A stretch of DNA of 64,000 nt from Alphaproteobacteria bacterium (GCA_012103325.1 WLWY01000006.1:186001-250000), one strand, 5' to 3'. Shown: positions 25,977-35,569, counted from the stretch's first letter. Numbers and translations: made by a program. Notes: generated by a model from the sequence alone, not told the origin.

Positions 25977-27002
25977 CTACCCCCTTGCGACAACCTGGAT
26001 TTCATAAGATCCCGTTGCATTGGGATCGTAATGACGAACACGTGCGAAATAAGTTCCTGAGGATAGAACCTTTTCGATCCGGGGATTTCTGCCAAACCCG
26101 CCATCATCGTCCTCGGCGATAAGGTCGGTACTGTTTCCGGGTCCGAAGAGCGAAAGATAGAGGTCCGTTCCGCCGCTGGTTTCGATGACGAAGTTCCCGG
26201 TTCTCTCAACCTTAAACGTGAACAGATCCTCTTCTCCGGCCTGGGCAATAGACCCGCTCATGGCTTCGAAAACCGGCAATTCAATAGTCTCCACCCCACC
26301 AGAGCCGCGTCCTGGATACATTTTCGCACTGGCGACAAAATCTTGATCCGTTACCGAAAGGTCGTCGTTTCCCTTCGTCCCCTCAGGCAGGTTGTGAGTC
26401 CAGCTACCCGGAAACTCGTAGAGCATGACGGAACTTTTATCGAATTGGGTACCGTGAATTTGATCGGCTGCATATTTCCGCAACACATTGTGCCGAGTCT
26501 GTTCCGGTGACCAATAGTTTGGCGGGCCTGCAAGTGTTCGGATGACCTCGTCTTCGTCCCAGACAATACCGCCCTCCGGATTTTGATGCTCGTGTCCAAG
26601 GCCGAGCATGTGACCGAATTCATGCAGAATCACCCCTTTGTCGACCCAACCGAGATTGAGCGTAGCCGCGTGCAACGGGATGTTCTTATTGTCGAGTCCG
26701 ACATAGGACCACGCGCCGTCATTGCGATCGAACGATACCCTTATTTCAGCGGTGGGATCGTCGGTAAACTCGAAGTCCAGGTTCGCGAAATCGATCCACT
26801 GTGGCGCATGCTTTTTTACGAGCTTGCGGTCATTCGCCGTCCCGCCCATGAACCGGATGCGGAGCTTGCTGCCATTCACCCATTGCTTGCCGACCGGCGA
26901 TATCGCCGACACTCTTCCCGTGCCGGCGACACGCATTCGATGCGGTCGATTTACATTCCATGGGAGTACCTTATCGAAACAAAGATGCGGTGCCTTAGCC
27001 AT
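25977..27002 (-). CDS. Metzincin (astacin/M12-like) metalloprotease with C-terminal PPC-like domain
   Basis: 341 aa. The zinc motif HEFGHMLGLGHEH (residues 127-139, HExxHxxGxxH) and a Met-turn SVMLY (191-195) define a metzincin. Residues ~240-340 look like a pre-peptidase C-terminal beta-sandwich (DLFTFKVE, DLYLSLFGPG, GTYFARV). The N-terminus has no evident signal peptide, which is odd for a PPC-bearing protease. It is followed after 160 bp by the gluzincin and MBL genes on the same strand; the three may form one functional unit. Confidence 0.8.
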   Translation of the reverse strand: MAKAPHLCFDKVLPWNVNRPHRMRVAGTGRVSAISPVGKQWVNGSKLRIRFMGGTANDRKLVKKHAPQWIDFANLDFEFTDDPTAEIRVSFDRNDGAWSYVGLDNKNIPLHAATLNLGWVDKGVILHEFGHMLGLGHEHQNPEGGIVWDEDEVIRTLAGPPNYWSPEQTRHNVLRKYAADQIHGTQFDKSSVMLYEFPGSWTHNLPEGTKGNDDLSVTDQDFVASAKMYPGRGSGGVETIELPVFEAMSGSIAQAGEEDLFTFKVERTGNFVIETSGGTDLYLSLFGPGNSTDLIAEDDDGGFGRNPRIEKVLSSGTYFARVRHYDPNATGSYEIQVVARG

Positions 27003-27372
27003 TCTGCCCTCCCTGAGGGTTAAAAATTTGCAATGTCGTTTGGTGGCAAGTCAACCACCCTAAAACGTTTTTACATAATCAGCACAACTTTTTAGGTTGT
27101 CTGATCCTCTTTTAACGAAGCTTTGTGGCGGTTTTATGGAACGCTTATGACGCCGACGCCTCGGGTCGAGCGGATATGGCACAGACTATGCGATATGTCT
27201 GTCCAACCGTGCGGATGAAGCGCCTCTCCACCCTGAGCGCCGGGCCGCGACTTCTCGAAACCGCGCACCCGCGCCCTGCTCGAGACCTTCGTGGCTAGGT
27301 CGAGTGCGACCTAAAGGATCCAGGTGTCTGCACGATTTCGGTCGATGCTGGTAGCAACAATTCGTAGCATGA
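27003..27372. other. Intergenic region upstream of divergent units
   Basis: 370 bp between the metzincin start and the ECF41 promoter. The first 120 bp are AT-rich and presumably hold the minus-strand promoter of the protease cassette. The rest is GC-rich with no open frame of note. No clear palindrome or RNA gene is seen. Confidence 0.4.
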
Positions 27373-27399
27373 CGTCACAAACCACATCCCTCAATCGTC
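27373..27399 (+). promoter_or_regulatory. ECF41-type promoter
   Basis: CGTCACA at 27373-27379, a 16-bp spacer, then CGTC at 27396-27399. This matches the ECF41 target consensus as I recall it (TGTCACA, 16 bp, CGTC) with one mismatch. It lies 45 bp upstream of the AhpD-like gene, the expected place for autoregulation by the ECF41 sigma factor encoded next. Confidence 0.75.
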
Positions 27400-27443
27400 G
27401 GTAATGTAACAGGCCGACTTTCCGGCCGCGAAAGAGGGTAAAA

Positions 27444-27875
27444 ATGACCGATACGAAAGCGATAAAATACGAGCAAGAAATCCCGGATGTCCTAGCGTCG
27501 ATGGCCGAGACACACCAAGTCATGGATGCGCACGGATTCGACCGGACCATCCATCATCTGGTGCAATTGCGTGCCTCGCAAATCAACCACTGCGGTTTCT
27601 GCGTCAAGATGCACACAAAGGAAGCGCGCCAGGACGGCGAAACCAGCGAGCGGCTGGACCGGCTGGTCGTCTGGGACCAGGTCAGCGATTTCACCGAGCG
27701 GGAGCGCGCTGCTCTCGCCTGGACCGAGGCACTGACGGTTCTCGGTCCGGAAATCGACCTCGGCGCGCTTCGCGCCCGGCTTAAGGCTCACTTCACCGGC
27801 GAGGAGATTGGCGTTCTCACCGCAACCGTCGCCATGATCAATCTCTGGAACCGAATCAATATCTCGAGGCACTAA
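27444..27875 (+). CDS. AhpD-like carboxymuconolactone decarboxylase-family protein (ECF41 partner)
   Basis: 143 aa. The redox motif HCGFCVKMH gives C50, C53 and H57 of the AhpD core, so it is probably a peroxidase or thiol-disulfide protein. Such proteins are the standard genomic partner of ECF41 sigma factors and likely sense or detoxify the inducing oxidant. It is separated by one base from the sigma factor start. Expression is expected from the ECF41 promoter just upstream. Confidence 0.88.
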   Translation: MTDTKAIKYEQEIPDVLASMAETHQVMDAHGFDRTIHHLVQLRASQINHCGFCVKMHTKEARQDGETSERLDRLVVWDQVSDFTERERAALAWTEALTVLGPEIDLGALRARLKAHFTGEEIGVLTATVAMINLWNRINISRH

Positions 27876-27876
27876 C

Positions 27877-28764
27877 ATGCGATCTCACGACAGCATCGAA
27901 CCCTTCGAAGCCGCCCGTGCCGACCTTCTGGGTCTTGCTTATCGGATCCTCGGCTCGCTGGCCGACGCCGAAGATGCCGTGCAGGACACTTACCTGAAAT
28001 GGTCAAAGACCGATCGGGAGCAGATCGAGAATGCGACAGCATGGCTGACGACAGCCTGCACACGCCGCTGCCTCGATCTGCTGCGTGCGGCCCACCGCAC
28101 ACGCGTCAACTATGTCGGCGCCTGGCTGCCCGAACCAATCCACACACCGGTCGAGAATGACCTGGACGGAAAGCTGGACCTTGCTTCGTCCCTGACGACG
28201 GCGTTCCTGCTCATGCTTGAGCGGCTGACACCCAAGGAACGGGCGGCATATCTACTGCATGAAATCTTCGAGGCTTCCTATCCGGAAATCGCCGAAACGC
28301 TCGATATCGAGCAAAGCACCTGCCGCAAGCTGGTCTCCCGGGCGAAATCCAATATCGATCAGGCCAAAGTCCGTCACACGACGCCGGTCGCACGGCAAGA
28401 TCAGCTTCTTGCCGCCTTCCAGGCTGCCATTACGAGCGGCGCGACGGCACCGTTGGCCTCTCTTCTTGCAAGCGACATCCAGCTCAGTGCCGATGGCGGC
28501 GGTAAAGTCCCAGCCATTCTCAATATCCTGCAGGGCAAAGCCGAAATCATCGAATTCCTTTGGGAGCGCCTGCACGATTATTGGGCCGGTCATCAATGGG
28601 TTGTCGCCGATATCAATGGTGCCCGCGGCGTCCTTCTCAAAAAGGATGGCGCAACGACTGCCGCCGTTTCCTTCGCCTACGACGAAGCCGGCAAGGCCAC
28701 CAATATCTTCATCGTGCGGAATCCCGACAAGCTCGCGAACTTTGGCGCCGTCGCAATTCACTAA
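27877..28764 (+). CDS. ECF41-family RNA polymerase sigma factor (SigJ-like) with SnoaL-type C-terminus
   Basis: 295 aa. Sigma regions 2 and 4 fill residues ~10-165 (AEDAVQDTYLKW). The ECF41 hallmarks follow: WLPEP at 83-87 in the linker, and a C-terminal SnoaL-like domain with DGGGK (206-210) and NPDKL (282-286). The fused domain acts as a built-in regulator in place of a separate anti-sigma factor. It is the second gene of a four-gene plus-strand unit and probably transcribes its own operon. Confidence 0.93.
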   Translation: MRSHDSIEPFEAARADLLGLAYRILGSLADAEDAVQDTYLKWSKTDREQIENATAWLTTACTRRCLDLLRAAHRTRVNYVGAWLPEPIHTPVENDLDGKLDLASSLTTAFLLMLERLTPKERAAYLLHEIFEASYPEIAETLDIEQSTCRKLVSRAKSNIDQAKVRHTTPVARQDQLLAAFQAAITSGATAPLASLLASDIQLSADGGGKVPAILNILQGKAEIIEFLWERLHDYWAGHQWVVADINGARGVLLKKDGATTAAVSFAYDEAGKATNIFIVRNPDKLANFGAVAIH

Positions 28765-28790
28765 CGCTGCCGATAGGAGTTTTCAGTATC

Positions 28791-29261
28791 ATGAGTGCCC
28801 CAATTTCTGTGAATGATGGCGCCCAGAACAGCGGCGTCACACTGTCCATCGTCAATCCTCCGGGCCTCTATGACCCGGCGCCAAACGGCTACAGCCACGC
28901 GGTCGTCGCCGAGGGCGGCAGCCGCATCGCCTACATTGCCGGCCAGGGCGGCGAGGATCGGACCGGCAGGCTTTCGCCGAACTTCGCCCAGCAGGTGCAG
29001 CAGGCCTATGCGAATCTCCGGACTGCGCTCGACGCCGTTGGTGCGAAACCATGCGATGTCACCAAGATCACGACGTATGTGGTCGATTACGATCCGTCGT
29101 TGCTCGCGACGATGACACACTGTATCCGGGACCTGTTCGGCGATGCGCTGCCGGCGCAGACTCTGGTTCCCGTTCCACGTCTCACCCTCGACGGCATGCT
29201 GTTCGAGGTCGAGGCGATTGCCGTTCTCGGCGCGCGAAACAACATCGGTGAAGACAAGTGA
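28791..29261 (+). CDS. RidA/YjgF-family reactive-intermediate deaminase-like protein
   Basis: 156 aa from ATG 28791, with TAGGAGT 10 bases upstream; the frame extends upstream only as a shadow of the sigma gene. The RidA core is seen as QVQQAYANLRTAL and PVPRLTLDGMLFEVEAIAV, which keep the active-site Arg and Glu. It hydrolyses reactive enamine/imine intermediates or acts as a chaperone-like protein. It is part of the ECF41 operon. Confidence 0.88.
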   Translation: MSAPISVNDGAQNSGVTLSIVNPPGLYDPAPNGYSHAVVAEGGSRIAYIAGQGGEDRTGRLSPNFAQQVQQAYANLRTALDAVGAKPCDVTKITTYVVDYDPSLLATMTHCIRDLFGDALPAQTLVPVPRLTLDGMLFEVEAIAVLGARNNIGEDK

Positions 29262-29331
29262 GACCCGCGTCGTATCTAATGCAGACAAAACTCAGACAGT
29301 TTCATACGTTTTGACAAGACAAGGAGATCTC

Positions 29332-30123
29332 ATGTTATTCCGCCGGACGGCCCTGGCCCTCTCGACCCTGTGCTTGGCGTTTTCCGCGTCCGCGCAGGAC
29401 ATCGCCTCGGGCCGATGGATCGATTTAACCCACGCCTTCAACGAGCAATCCGTCTACTGGCCGACAGCCGAAACGTTCACGAAGACCGAGGTCTATCATG
29501 GCCATACGGAGGGCGGCTGGTTCTACTCGGCCTATAATTTCTCGGCAGCGGAGCATGGCGGCACCCATATGGACTCGCCAATCCATTTCGCGGAAGGTGC
29601 GAACACGACCGATAAAGTTCCGGTCGGTCAGCTCATCGGCCTGGGCTTCGTGATCGACGTCTCGCGCCAAGCCGCGGCGAATGTCGATTACCTGGTAAGC
29701 GTCGCCGATATCGAAGCCTTCGAGGCCAAACACGGGCGGATTCCTGCCGGCGCTATTGTACTGCTCAATACCGGCCGCGCCGGGCTTTACGCCAATCGCA
29801 GCGCCTATATGGGCACGGCCGAACGGGGTGCCGCCGCCGTTGCCAAGTTGCACTTCCCGGGTCTCAGCGCCGATGGCGCAGCCCTACTGGTCGACCGTAG
29901 GATCGGCGCCGTAGGGATCGATACCCCATCGATCGATTATGGCCAGTCCAAAACCTTCTCCGCGCACGTAACGCTCATGACCAACAACATCCCGGCGTTC
30001 GAGAATGTCGCGGATATGAGCGCATTGCCACCGACCGGGAGTACGATTGTCGCCCTGCCGATGAAGATAGAAGGCGGATCCGGCGGGCCGCTCAGAATCG
30101 TGGCACACCTACCTGGTCGCTGA
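29332..30123 (+). CDS. Secreted cyclase-family metal-dependent hydrolase (kynurenine formamidase-like)
   Basis: 263 aa from ATG 29332 with AAGGAGAT upstream. A signal peptide (residues ~1-21, ASA cleavage) sends it to the periplasm. The metal motif HGGTHMDSPIHF is that of the cyclase family, which includes kynurenine formamidase and isatin hydrolase. It is the last gene of the ECF41 operon, and IS66 copy 1 lies 10 bp past the stop. The substrate is unknown. Confidence 0.87.
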   Translation: MLFRRTALALSTLCLAFSASAQDIASGRWIDLTHAFNEQSVYWPTAETFTKTEVYHGHTEGGWFYSAYNFSAAEHGGTHMDSPIHFAEGANTTDKVPVGQLIGLGFVIDVSRQAAANVDYLVSVADIEAFEAKHGRIPAGAIVLLNTGRAGLYANRSAYMGTAERGAAAVAKLHFPGLSADGAALLVDRRIGAVGIDTPSIDYGQSKTFSAHVTLMTNNIPAFENVADMSALPPTGSTIVALPMKIEGGSGGPLRIVAHLPGR

Positions 30124-30184
30124 CGCAACAGCCGTGAGCGTCCGGTAAAGCAGCCCTGCCTATGATGACGTTGGACTGTTACGC

Positions 30185-31696
30185 TCAGGTTTGAGCGTAA
30201 CGCCAGGGGAGCAGTTCGTCGATCCGATTGATTTTATGGTCGGCGATACAGGCTAGCGTGTCGGTTAGCCAGGCCTGCGGATCGACGCCATTGAGTTTTG
30301 CTGTCTCGATCAGCGTATAGGCGATGGCGGCTGATTTGCCGCCGGCCTCGGACCCCATGAAGAGATAATTCTTCCGCCCCAGGGCGATGGGCCGCATGGA
30401 TCGCTCTGCGGTATTGTTGTCGAGTTCAAGAAAGCCGTGATCTAGATATGGTCGCAGCTTCTTCATGCGGGTCAGGGCGTAGCGAATAGCACCGGCTAAG
30501 GGTGATTTGCCGGGTATCCGGGTCAATTGGGCATGCAGCCATGATTCCAGGTCGTCGAAGATTGGTTTTGATTGGCGCTGCCTGATCTTCACCCGTTGAT
30601 CCGGCGATTGGCCCCGAACCTCCTTCTCGACGCCATAGAGTGTGGCGATACGTTTTATGGCTTCCTCGGCAATCGCCGATCCCTGAGCTTTGTGGATATC
30701 GACGAACTTGCGTCGGATATGGGCCATGCAGGCCACTTCCGTCACCTTGCCCGTGCGGTACAGGTCATTGAACCCCGCATAGCCATCGGCATGCATGAAG
30801 CCCGTGAAGTCCGCTAGATGTTCGCGCGGGCGAACGCCCTTCCTGTCGGACGAGAACTGATACCATGCGGCAGGATGCGCCTCTCCGGCCCAGGGTCGTT
30901 CATCGCGGACATAGGCCCAAAGCCGCGCGGTCCTGGTTTTACCGGAGCCTGGGGTCAGCATTTTTACCGGCGTATCATCGGCGAAGAGGGCCTGTCCCTT
31001 TAAAACATGGCGCGCGACGGCGTCCGCCAAAGGTTCCAACAGAGCCGTGGATTTGCCAACCCAATCGGCCAGGGTGGAGCGGTCCAGATCGATCCCCTCG
31101 CGCTGGAATATCTGACTTTGCCGGTACAAAGGCGAATGATCGGCGTACTTGTTGACCAGCACATGGGCCAGTAGGCCAGGACCGGGCCGCCCGTGCTCAA
31201 TCGGCCGCGACGGCAGGGCTGCCTGATGGAACGTCTCACAGCAGGTGCAGGCCATGCGCGGGCGAACAATCCGGTTCACGACAAAACGTCCGGGGACATA
31301 TTCCAGTTCCTCGGTGACATCGTCGCCAAGCGTTTTGAGCGCACCGCCGCATTCCCCACAGGCATCGCCCGGCGACAGTGTTGTCTCGTTGCGTGGGAGA
31401 TGACCGGGCAGCGGTTTACGTTTGGGCTTGTCTTTTGGCGCTGCAGATTGATCTGCATTTGCATCGTCTGACGCGGGCTCCTGCGCGGACGCCGCAATCT
31501 CTTCGTCTTCCAGCGTCAACGCCAGTTGATCCAGAGCCTCCGAGCGCGACCCGAAGCGATGCTGGCGCATCCCGGCCAATTGGTGTTGGAGCTTCTCGAT
31601 CAACACCGCCTGTGACTTCACTTCCGACGCCAGCGATGCCACCAGACCTTTTAATGCGGCAGGTTCATTCGGGAGGTTCTCAGCGTCGTCGAGCAT
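30185..31696 (-). CDS. tnpC: IS66 transposase TnpC (copy 1)
   Basis: 503 aa. The N-terminal part has a leucine-rich coiled region and a zinc-finger-like CGECGG...CTCC. The DDE catalytic residues are visible as [20 protein letters not shown] and [12 protein letters not shown]. It differs from copies 2 and 3 by Pro for Ser in LTRIPGKS. A perfect hairpin (arms GTTACGCTCA/TGAGCGTAAC) overlaps its 3' end at 30179-30202. The element lacks tnpA, so it probably depends on other copies. Confidence 0.95.
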   Translation of the reverse strand: MLDDAENLPNEPAALKGLVASLASEVKSQAVLIEKLQHQLAGMRQHRFGSRSEALDQLALTLEDEEIAASAQEPASDDANADQSAAPKDKPKRKPLPGHLPRNETTLSPGDACGECGGALKTLGDDVTEELEYVPGRFVVNRIVRPRMACTCCETFHQAALPSRPIEHGRPGPGLLAHVLVNKYADHSPLYRQSQIFQREGIDLDRSTLADWVGKSTALLEPLADAVARHVLKGQALFADDTPVKMLTPGSGKTRTARLWAYVRDERPWAGEAHPAAWYQFSSDRKGVRPREHLADFTGFMHADGYAGFNDLYRTGKVTEVACMAHIRRKFVDIHKAQGSAIAEEAIKRIATLYGVEKEVRGQSPDQRVKIRQRQSKPIFDDLESWLHAQLTRIPGKSPLAGAIRYALTRMKKLRPYLDHGFLELDNNTAERSMRPIALGRKNYLFMGSEAGGKSAAIAYTLIETAKLNGVDPQAWLTDTLACIADHKINRIDELLPWRYAQT

Positions 31697-31768
31697 GCCG
31701 GCAATCTATCAGCCGCCACCCCGCATGGGAATCCCCGGAAATTGACAACCCTTTGCTGTGAAACGACT

Positions 31769-32116
31769 TTACCCAGCCGTCAGGGGACGCCACGTTCGTT
31801 GTGGTATGCGCCAATCAATCCCTTCCAGCAGCATCGCCAATTGAGCCGGGGTCAGCGCAACCTTGCCCGCTTTCGCAGACGGCCAGACAAACCGTCCCTT
31901 CTCCAGACGCTTCGAGAACAGACATGCCCCTTGCCCGTCCCACCAGATCACCTTGATCAGATCGCCACGGCGACCCCGGAAGACGAACAGATGACCGCAA
32001 TACGGCGCCGCCTTTAGAACCTTCTCTGTTTGCGCTGACAGCCCATTGAACCCCTTACGCATGTCCGTCACGCCGGCCGCAAGCCAAACCTTCGTGTTCG
32101 TGGGAACCGGGATCAT
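31769..32116 (-). CDS. tnpB: IS66 accessory protein TnpB (copy 1)
   Basis: 115 aa from ATG 32116, which overlaps the tnpA stop as ATGA; an upstream in-frame start at 32128 is possible. The IS66 Orf2 signature is clear: [18 protein letters not shown], then [20 protein letters not shown]. It is required with TnpA and TnpC for IS66 transposition. Confidence 0.93.
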   Translation of the reverse strand: MIPVPTNTKVWLAAGVTDMRKGFNGLSAQTEKVLKAAPYCGHLFVFRGRRGDLIKVIWWDGQGACLFSKRLEKGRFVWPSAKAGKVALTPAQLAMLLEGIDWRIPQRTWRPLTAG

Positions 32117-32362
32117 CCCGACAAGCACCGGAGCAGACGTACGAGCGCTTCGGGATCGTAAGGGCCGCTAATGCTCAAGCGATGACCTCCGGCAAGCGTG
32201 ACCTCGATCTTGCCTTCGTCACCAACAGGGCGCTCGGCTTCGTGCTCGACGTGACGCGCAATCTCAACCGGCAGGAAACAGGCGGCGTCATCGACCGTGT
32301 CACTTCCCGCAAACCGGGGATCTTTCAGCCAGTTGAAAACCTGATTGGCGTTCACATTGTAG
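32113..32362 (-). pseudogene. tnpA: IS66 tnpA remnant (copy 1), 5' end lost
   Basis: It encodes only the C-terminal ~80 residues (from [14 protein letters not shown] onward) of the 125-aa TnpA seen in copies 2 and 3. The DNA-binding helix-turn-helix half is missing because copy 2 begins at 32363. It is non-functional as a repressor or transposition protein. Confidence 0.9.
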
Positions 32363-32413
32363 GTGAGCGTCCGGTAAAGCAGCCCTGCCTATGATGACGT
32401 TGGACTGTTACGC

Positions 32414-33925
32414 TCAGGTTTGAGCGTAACGCCAGGGGAGCAGTTCGTCGATCCGATTGATTTTATGGTCGGCGATACAGGCTAGCGTGTCGGTTAGCCA
32501 GGCCTGCGGATCGACGCCATTGAGTTTTGCTGTCTCGATCAGCGTATAGGCGATGGCGGCTGATTTGCCGCCGGCCTCGGACCCCATGAAGAGATAATTC
32601 TTCCGCCCCAGGGCGATGGGCCGCATGGATCGCTCTGCGGTATTGTTGTCGAGTTCAAGAAAGCCGTGATCTAGATATGGTCGCAGCTTCTTCATGCGGG
32701 TCAGGGCGTAGCGAATAGCACCGGCTAAGGGTGATTTGCCGGATATCCGGGTCAATTGGGCATGCAGCCATGATTCCAGGTCGTCGAAGATTGGTTTTGA
32801 TTGGCGCTGCCTGATCTTCACCCGTTGATCCGGCGATTGGCCCCGAACCTCCTTCTCGACGCCATAGAGTGTGGCGATACGTTTTATGGCTTCCTCGGCA
32901 ATCGCCGATCCCTGAGCTTTGTGGATATCGACGAACTTGCGTCGGATATGGGCCATGCAGGCCACTTCCGTCACCTTGCCCGTGCGGTACAGGTCATTGA
33001 ACCCCGCATAGCCATCGGCATGCATGAAGCCCGTGAAGTCCGCTAGATGTTCGCGCGGGCGAACGCCCTTCCTGTCGGACGAGAACTGATACCATGCGGC
33101 AGGATGCGCCTCTCCGGCCCAGGGTCGTTCATCGCGGACATAGGCCCAAAGCCGCGCGGTCCTGGTTTTACCGGAGCCTGGGGTCAGCATTTTTACCGGC
33201 GTATCATCGGCGAAGAGGGCCTGTCCCTTTAAAACATGGCGCGCGACGGCGTCCGCCAAAGGTTCCAACAGAGCCGTGGATTTGCCAACCCAATCGGCCA
33301 GGGTGGAGCGGTCCAGATCGATCCCCTCGCGCTGGAATATCTGACTTTGCCGGTACAAAGGCGAATGATCGGCGTACTTGTTGACCAGCACATGGGCCAG
33401 TAGGCCAGGACCGGGCCGCCCGTGCTCAATCGGCCGCGACGGCAGGGCTGCCTGATGGAACGTCTCACAGCAGGTGCAGGCCATGCGCGGGCGAACAATC
33501 CGGTTCACGACAAAACGTCCGGGGACATATTCCAGTTCCTCGGTGACATCGTCGCCAAGCGTTTTGAGCGCACCGCCGCATTCCCCACAGGCATCGCCCG
33601 GCGACAGTGTTGTCTCGTTGCGTGGGAGATGACCGGGCAGCGGTTTACGTTTGGGCTTGTCTTTTGGCGCTGCAGATTGATCTGCATTTGCATCGTCTGA
33701 CGCGGGCTCCTGCGCGGACGCCGCAATCTCTTCGTCTTCCAGCGTCAACGCCAGTTGATCCAGAGCCTCCGAGCGCGACCCGAAGCGATGCTGGCGCATC
33801 CCGGCCAATTGGTGTTGGAGCTTCTCGATCAACACCGCCTGTGACTTCACTTCCGACGCCAGCGATGCCACCAGACCTTTTAATGCGGCAGGTTCATTCG
33901 GGAGGTTCTCAGCGTCGTCGAGCAT
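32414..33925 (-). CDS. tnpC: IS66 transposase TnpC (copy 2)
   Basis: 503 aa. The protein is the same as in copy 3 and differs from copy 1 at one residue (Ser in LTRISGKS). DDE motifs, zinc-finger region and leucine-rich N-terminus are intact. The hairpin at the 3' end of the gene (32408-32431) may stop read-through. Confidence 0.95.
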   Translation of the reverse strand: MLDDAENLPNEPAALKGLVASLASEVKSQAVLIEKLQHQLAGMRQHRFGSRSEALDQLALTLEDEEIAASAQEPASDDANADQSAAPKDKPKRKPLPGHLPRNETTLSPGDACGECGGALKTLGDDVTEELEYVPGRFVVNRIVRPRMACTCCETFHQAALPSRPIEHGRPGPGLLAHVLVNKYADHSPLYRQSQIFQREGIDLDRSTLADWVGKSTALLEPLADAVARHVLKGQALFADDTPVKMLTPGSGKTRTARLWAYVRDERPWAGEAHPAAWYQFSSDRKGVRPREHLADFTGFMHADGYAGFNDLYRTGKVTEVACMAHIRRKFVDIHKAQGSAIAEEAIKRIATLYGVEKEVRGQSPDQRVKIRQRQSKPIFDDLESWLHAQLTRISGKSPLAGAIRYALTRMKKLRPYLDHGFLELDNNTAERSMRPIALGRKNYLFMGSEAGGKSAAIAYTLIETAKLNGVDPQAWLTDTLACIADHKINRIDELLPWRYAQT

Positions 33926-33997
33926 GCCGGCAATCTATCAGCCGCCACCCCGCATGGGAATCCCCGGAAATTGACAACCCTTTGCTGTGAAACGACT

Positions 33998-34345
33998 TTA
34001 CCCAGCCGTCAGGGGACGCCACGTTCGTTGTGGTATGCGCCAATCAATCCCTTCCAGCAGCATCGCCAATTGAGCCGGGGTCAGCGCAACCTTGCCCGCT
34101 TTCGCAGACGGCCAGACAAACCGTCCCTTCTCCAGACGCTTCGAGAACAGACATGCCCCTTGCCCGTCCCACCAGATCACCTTGATCAGATCGCCACGGC
34201 GACCCCGGAAGACGAACAGATGACCGCAATACGGCGCCGCCTTTAGAACCTTCTCTGTTTGCGCTGACAGCCCATTGAACCCCTTACGCATGTCCGTCAC
34301 GCCGGCCGCAAGCCAAACCTTCGTGTTCGTGGGAACCGGGATCAT
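33998..34345 (-). CDS. tnpB: IS66 accessory protein TnpB (copy 2)
   Basis: 115 aa, identical to copies 1 and 3. The start overlaps the tnpA stop as ATGA. IS66 Orf2 signature intact. Confidence 0.93.
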   Translation of the reverse strand: MIPVPTNTKVWLAAGVTDMRKGFNGLSAQTEKVLKAAPYCGHLFVFRGRRGDLIKVIWWDGQGACLFSKRLEKGRFVWPSAKAGKVALTPAQLAMLLEGIDWRIPQRTWRPLTAG

Positions 34346-34719
34346 CCCGACAAGCACCGGAGCAGACGTACGAGCGCTTCGGGATCGTAAGGGCCGCTAA
34401 TGCTCAAGCGATGACCTCCGGCAAGCGTGACCTCGATCTTGCCTTCGTCACCAACAGGGCGCTCGGCTTCGTGCTCGACGTGACGCGCAATCTCAACCGG
34501 CAGGAAACAGGCGGCGTCATCGACCGTGTCACTTCCCGCAAACCGGGGATCTTTCAGCCAGTTGAAAACCTGATTGGCGTTCACATTGTAGCGCCGTGCA
34601 ACCTGTGAAACCGAAACGCCCGCAAACCGCGTCTGTGCGCAAATCATCCGCTTCTCGTCTGCACTCCAGCGCCGACGCTTGCCCCGCTTCGCCACATCCT
34701 GATCCCCGTTAGTGTCCAC
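34342..34719 (-). CDS. tnpA: IS66 TnpA (copy 2)
   Basis: 125 aa from GTG 34719. An N-terminal basic helix-turn-helix ([31 protein letters not shown]) is typical of IS66/IS3-type Orf1. The start codon lies within a perfect subterminal palindrome (34709-34719 / 34728-34738) that could serve as an operator or transposase-binding site. Confidence 0.93.
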   Translation of the reverse strand: MDTNGDQDVAKRGKRRRWSADEKRMICAQTRFAGVSVSQVARRYNVNANQVFNWLKDPRFAGSDTVDDAACFLPVEIARHVEHEAERPVGDEGKIEVTLAGGHRLSISGPYDPEALVRLLRCLSG

Positions 34720-34738
34720 CTAAACAAGTGGACACTAA
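34709..34738. promoter_or_regulatory. Subterminal palindrome at IS66 tnpA start (copy 2)
   Basis: Perfect 11-bp arms TTAGTGTCCAC (34709-34719) and GTGGACACTAA (34728-34738) with an 8-bp spacer. It covers the tnpA start codon. The same site is at 57352-57381 in copy 3. A role in autoregulation or transposase binding is inferred from its place. Confidence 0.6.
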
Positions 34739-34783
34739 ACCTCACTTCTTCTGCACGGCAGAGCGGTCAGGCCGGACGCTTAC

Positions 34784-35354
34784 GTTGATCAAGTAAGTGC
34801 GACCTTAGAACCTCGATCAACAACACTTCGGCCAATCTCTCGATAATGGTGTCAGTTCCTGGTTGCTCCGCGCCTGTTTCCCCGACGAGCATCGGGGTAA
34901 CGGCCTCCAGCCAGCTTGGCCGCCCGCTTCCCATTCCCTTCATGTGGATCAGGCGCGGTAAATCTCTGATAAAGGGGTGGTTCATCATACGGTCGAACTC
35001 GAAATGGCCACAGAGCAGACGGGTGGTCGTTTCGCCGTCCTGGAAAGGTTGCGTGCCCGATTGAATCGCCGTCAGGACTTCCAGCCCCGGTGTGGTCTTC
35101 GTTGCTGGATCGTCCGCCAATGCATGCGCGTCGCCTTGGGGCAGCAGCACGACATCGCCGGTTGCGAGAAGATGGCGTTCGCCCCGCAGCGTCAACCAGC
35201 ACTGACCGCGAACGACAACATGATATTGAGCAAAGGGGCCGGCGCCCATTTCCATGCCCCAGGGAGACGAAAAGTCGGACTGAAAGTAGACGCAGCCCTT
35301 TAGGCGGATCAGTCGTAAAATTTCGCTAAGCGGATCAAGCGGCTGACCGGGCAT
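34784..35354 (-). pseudogene. AraC-family regulator truncated by IS66 (cupin sensor domain only)
   Basis: The surviving ~190 residues match the cupin_6 ligand-binding half of AraC-type regulators: an HVVVRGQCWLTL cupin strand, FEFDRMMNHPFI, then LPRLIHM and ERLAEVLLIEVLRSHL. The ~100-residue DNA-binding region that should follow is absent. The frame runs into the IS66 right end and stops at 34767. Start ATG 35354. It cannot bind DNA as it stands. It is divergent from the secreted cupin gene at 35570, which it may once have regulated. Confidence 0.85.
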
Positions 35355-35495
35355 GGAAACGGCTCCGATAATTCTTGTATGGCATCGGCTACGAGCGGCC
35401 GAAAGAGCGCAAGACGAGCATAGGCCGCGCCGCCTTAAATCACAATTTTCAATGAATATTTTAGACGATCTGTATCAATTTTTGGACTTTAGATC

Positions 35496-35514
35496 ATTAA
35501 TCGTTCCGATTAAT
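35496..35514. promoter_or_regulatory. Perfect palindrome in divergent intergenic region
   Basis: ATTAATCG (35496-35503), spacer TTC, CGATTAAT (35507-35514), in the AT-rich region 56 bp before the secreted cupin gene and 142 bp from the broken AraC gene. It has the shape of an operator for a dimeric regulator. AraC proteins usually bind direct repeats, so a different regulator is possible. Confidence 0.5.
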
Positions 35515-35569
35515 TGGATTATCCCTCACCTCCACCTCTCTTCACAATACCAAACAAGGGAATAATTCA

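Larger units (their letters stand above)
30134..32362 (-). mobile_element. IS66-family element, copy 1, truncated
   Basis: 2229 bp. The tnpC-side end is intact (GTGAGCGTCCGG at 30134), but the element is cut off inside tnpA by copy 2 at 32363, so ~192 bp including the other terminal repeat are missing. It is otherwise nearly identical to copies 2 and 3; one seen difference changes Ser to Pro in TnpC. Left flank 30126-30133 has no surviving partner repeat. Confidence 0.92.
32363..34783 (-). mobile_element. IS66-family element, copy 2, complete
   Basis: 2421 bp with both ends (GTGAGCGTCCGG at 32363; GTAAGCGTCCGG read inward from 34783). Its length equals that of copy 3. It is inserted inside tnpA of copy 1. 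The 8-bp flanks differ (CATTGTAG left, GTTGATCA right), so the right flank was replaced after insertion, by deletion or recombination. The right edge cuts an AraC-type gene. Confidence 0.95.
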
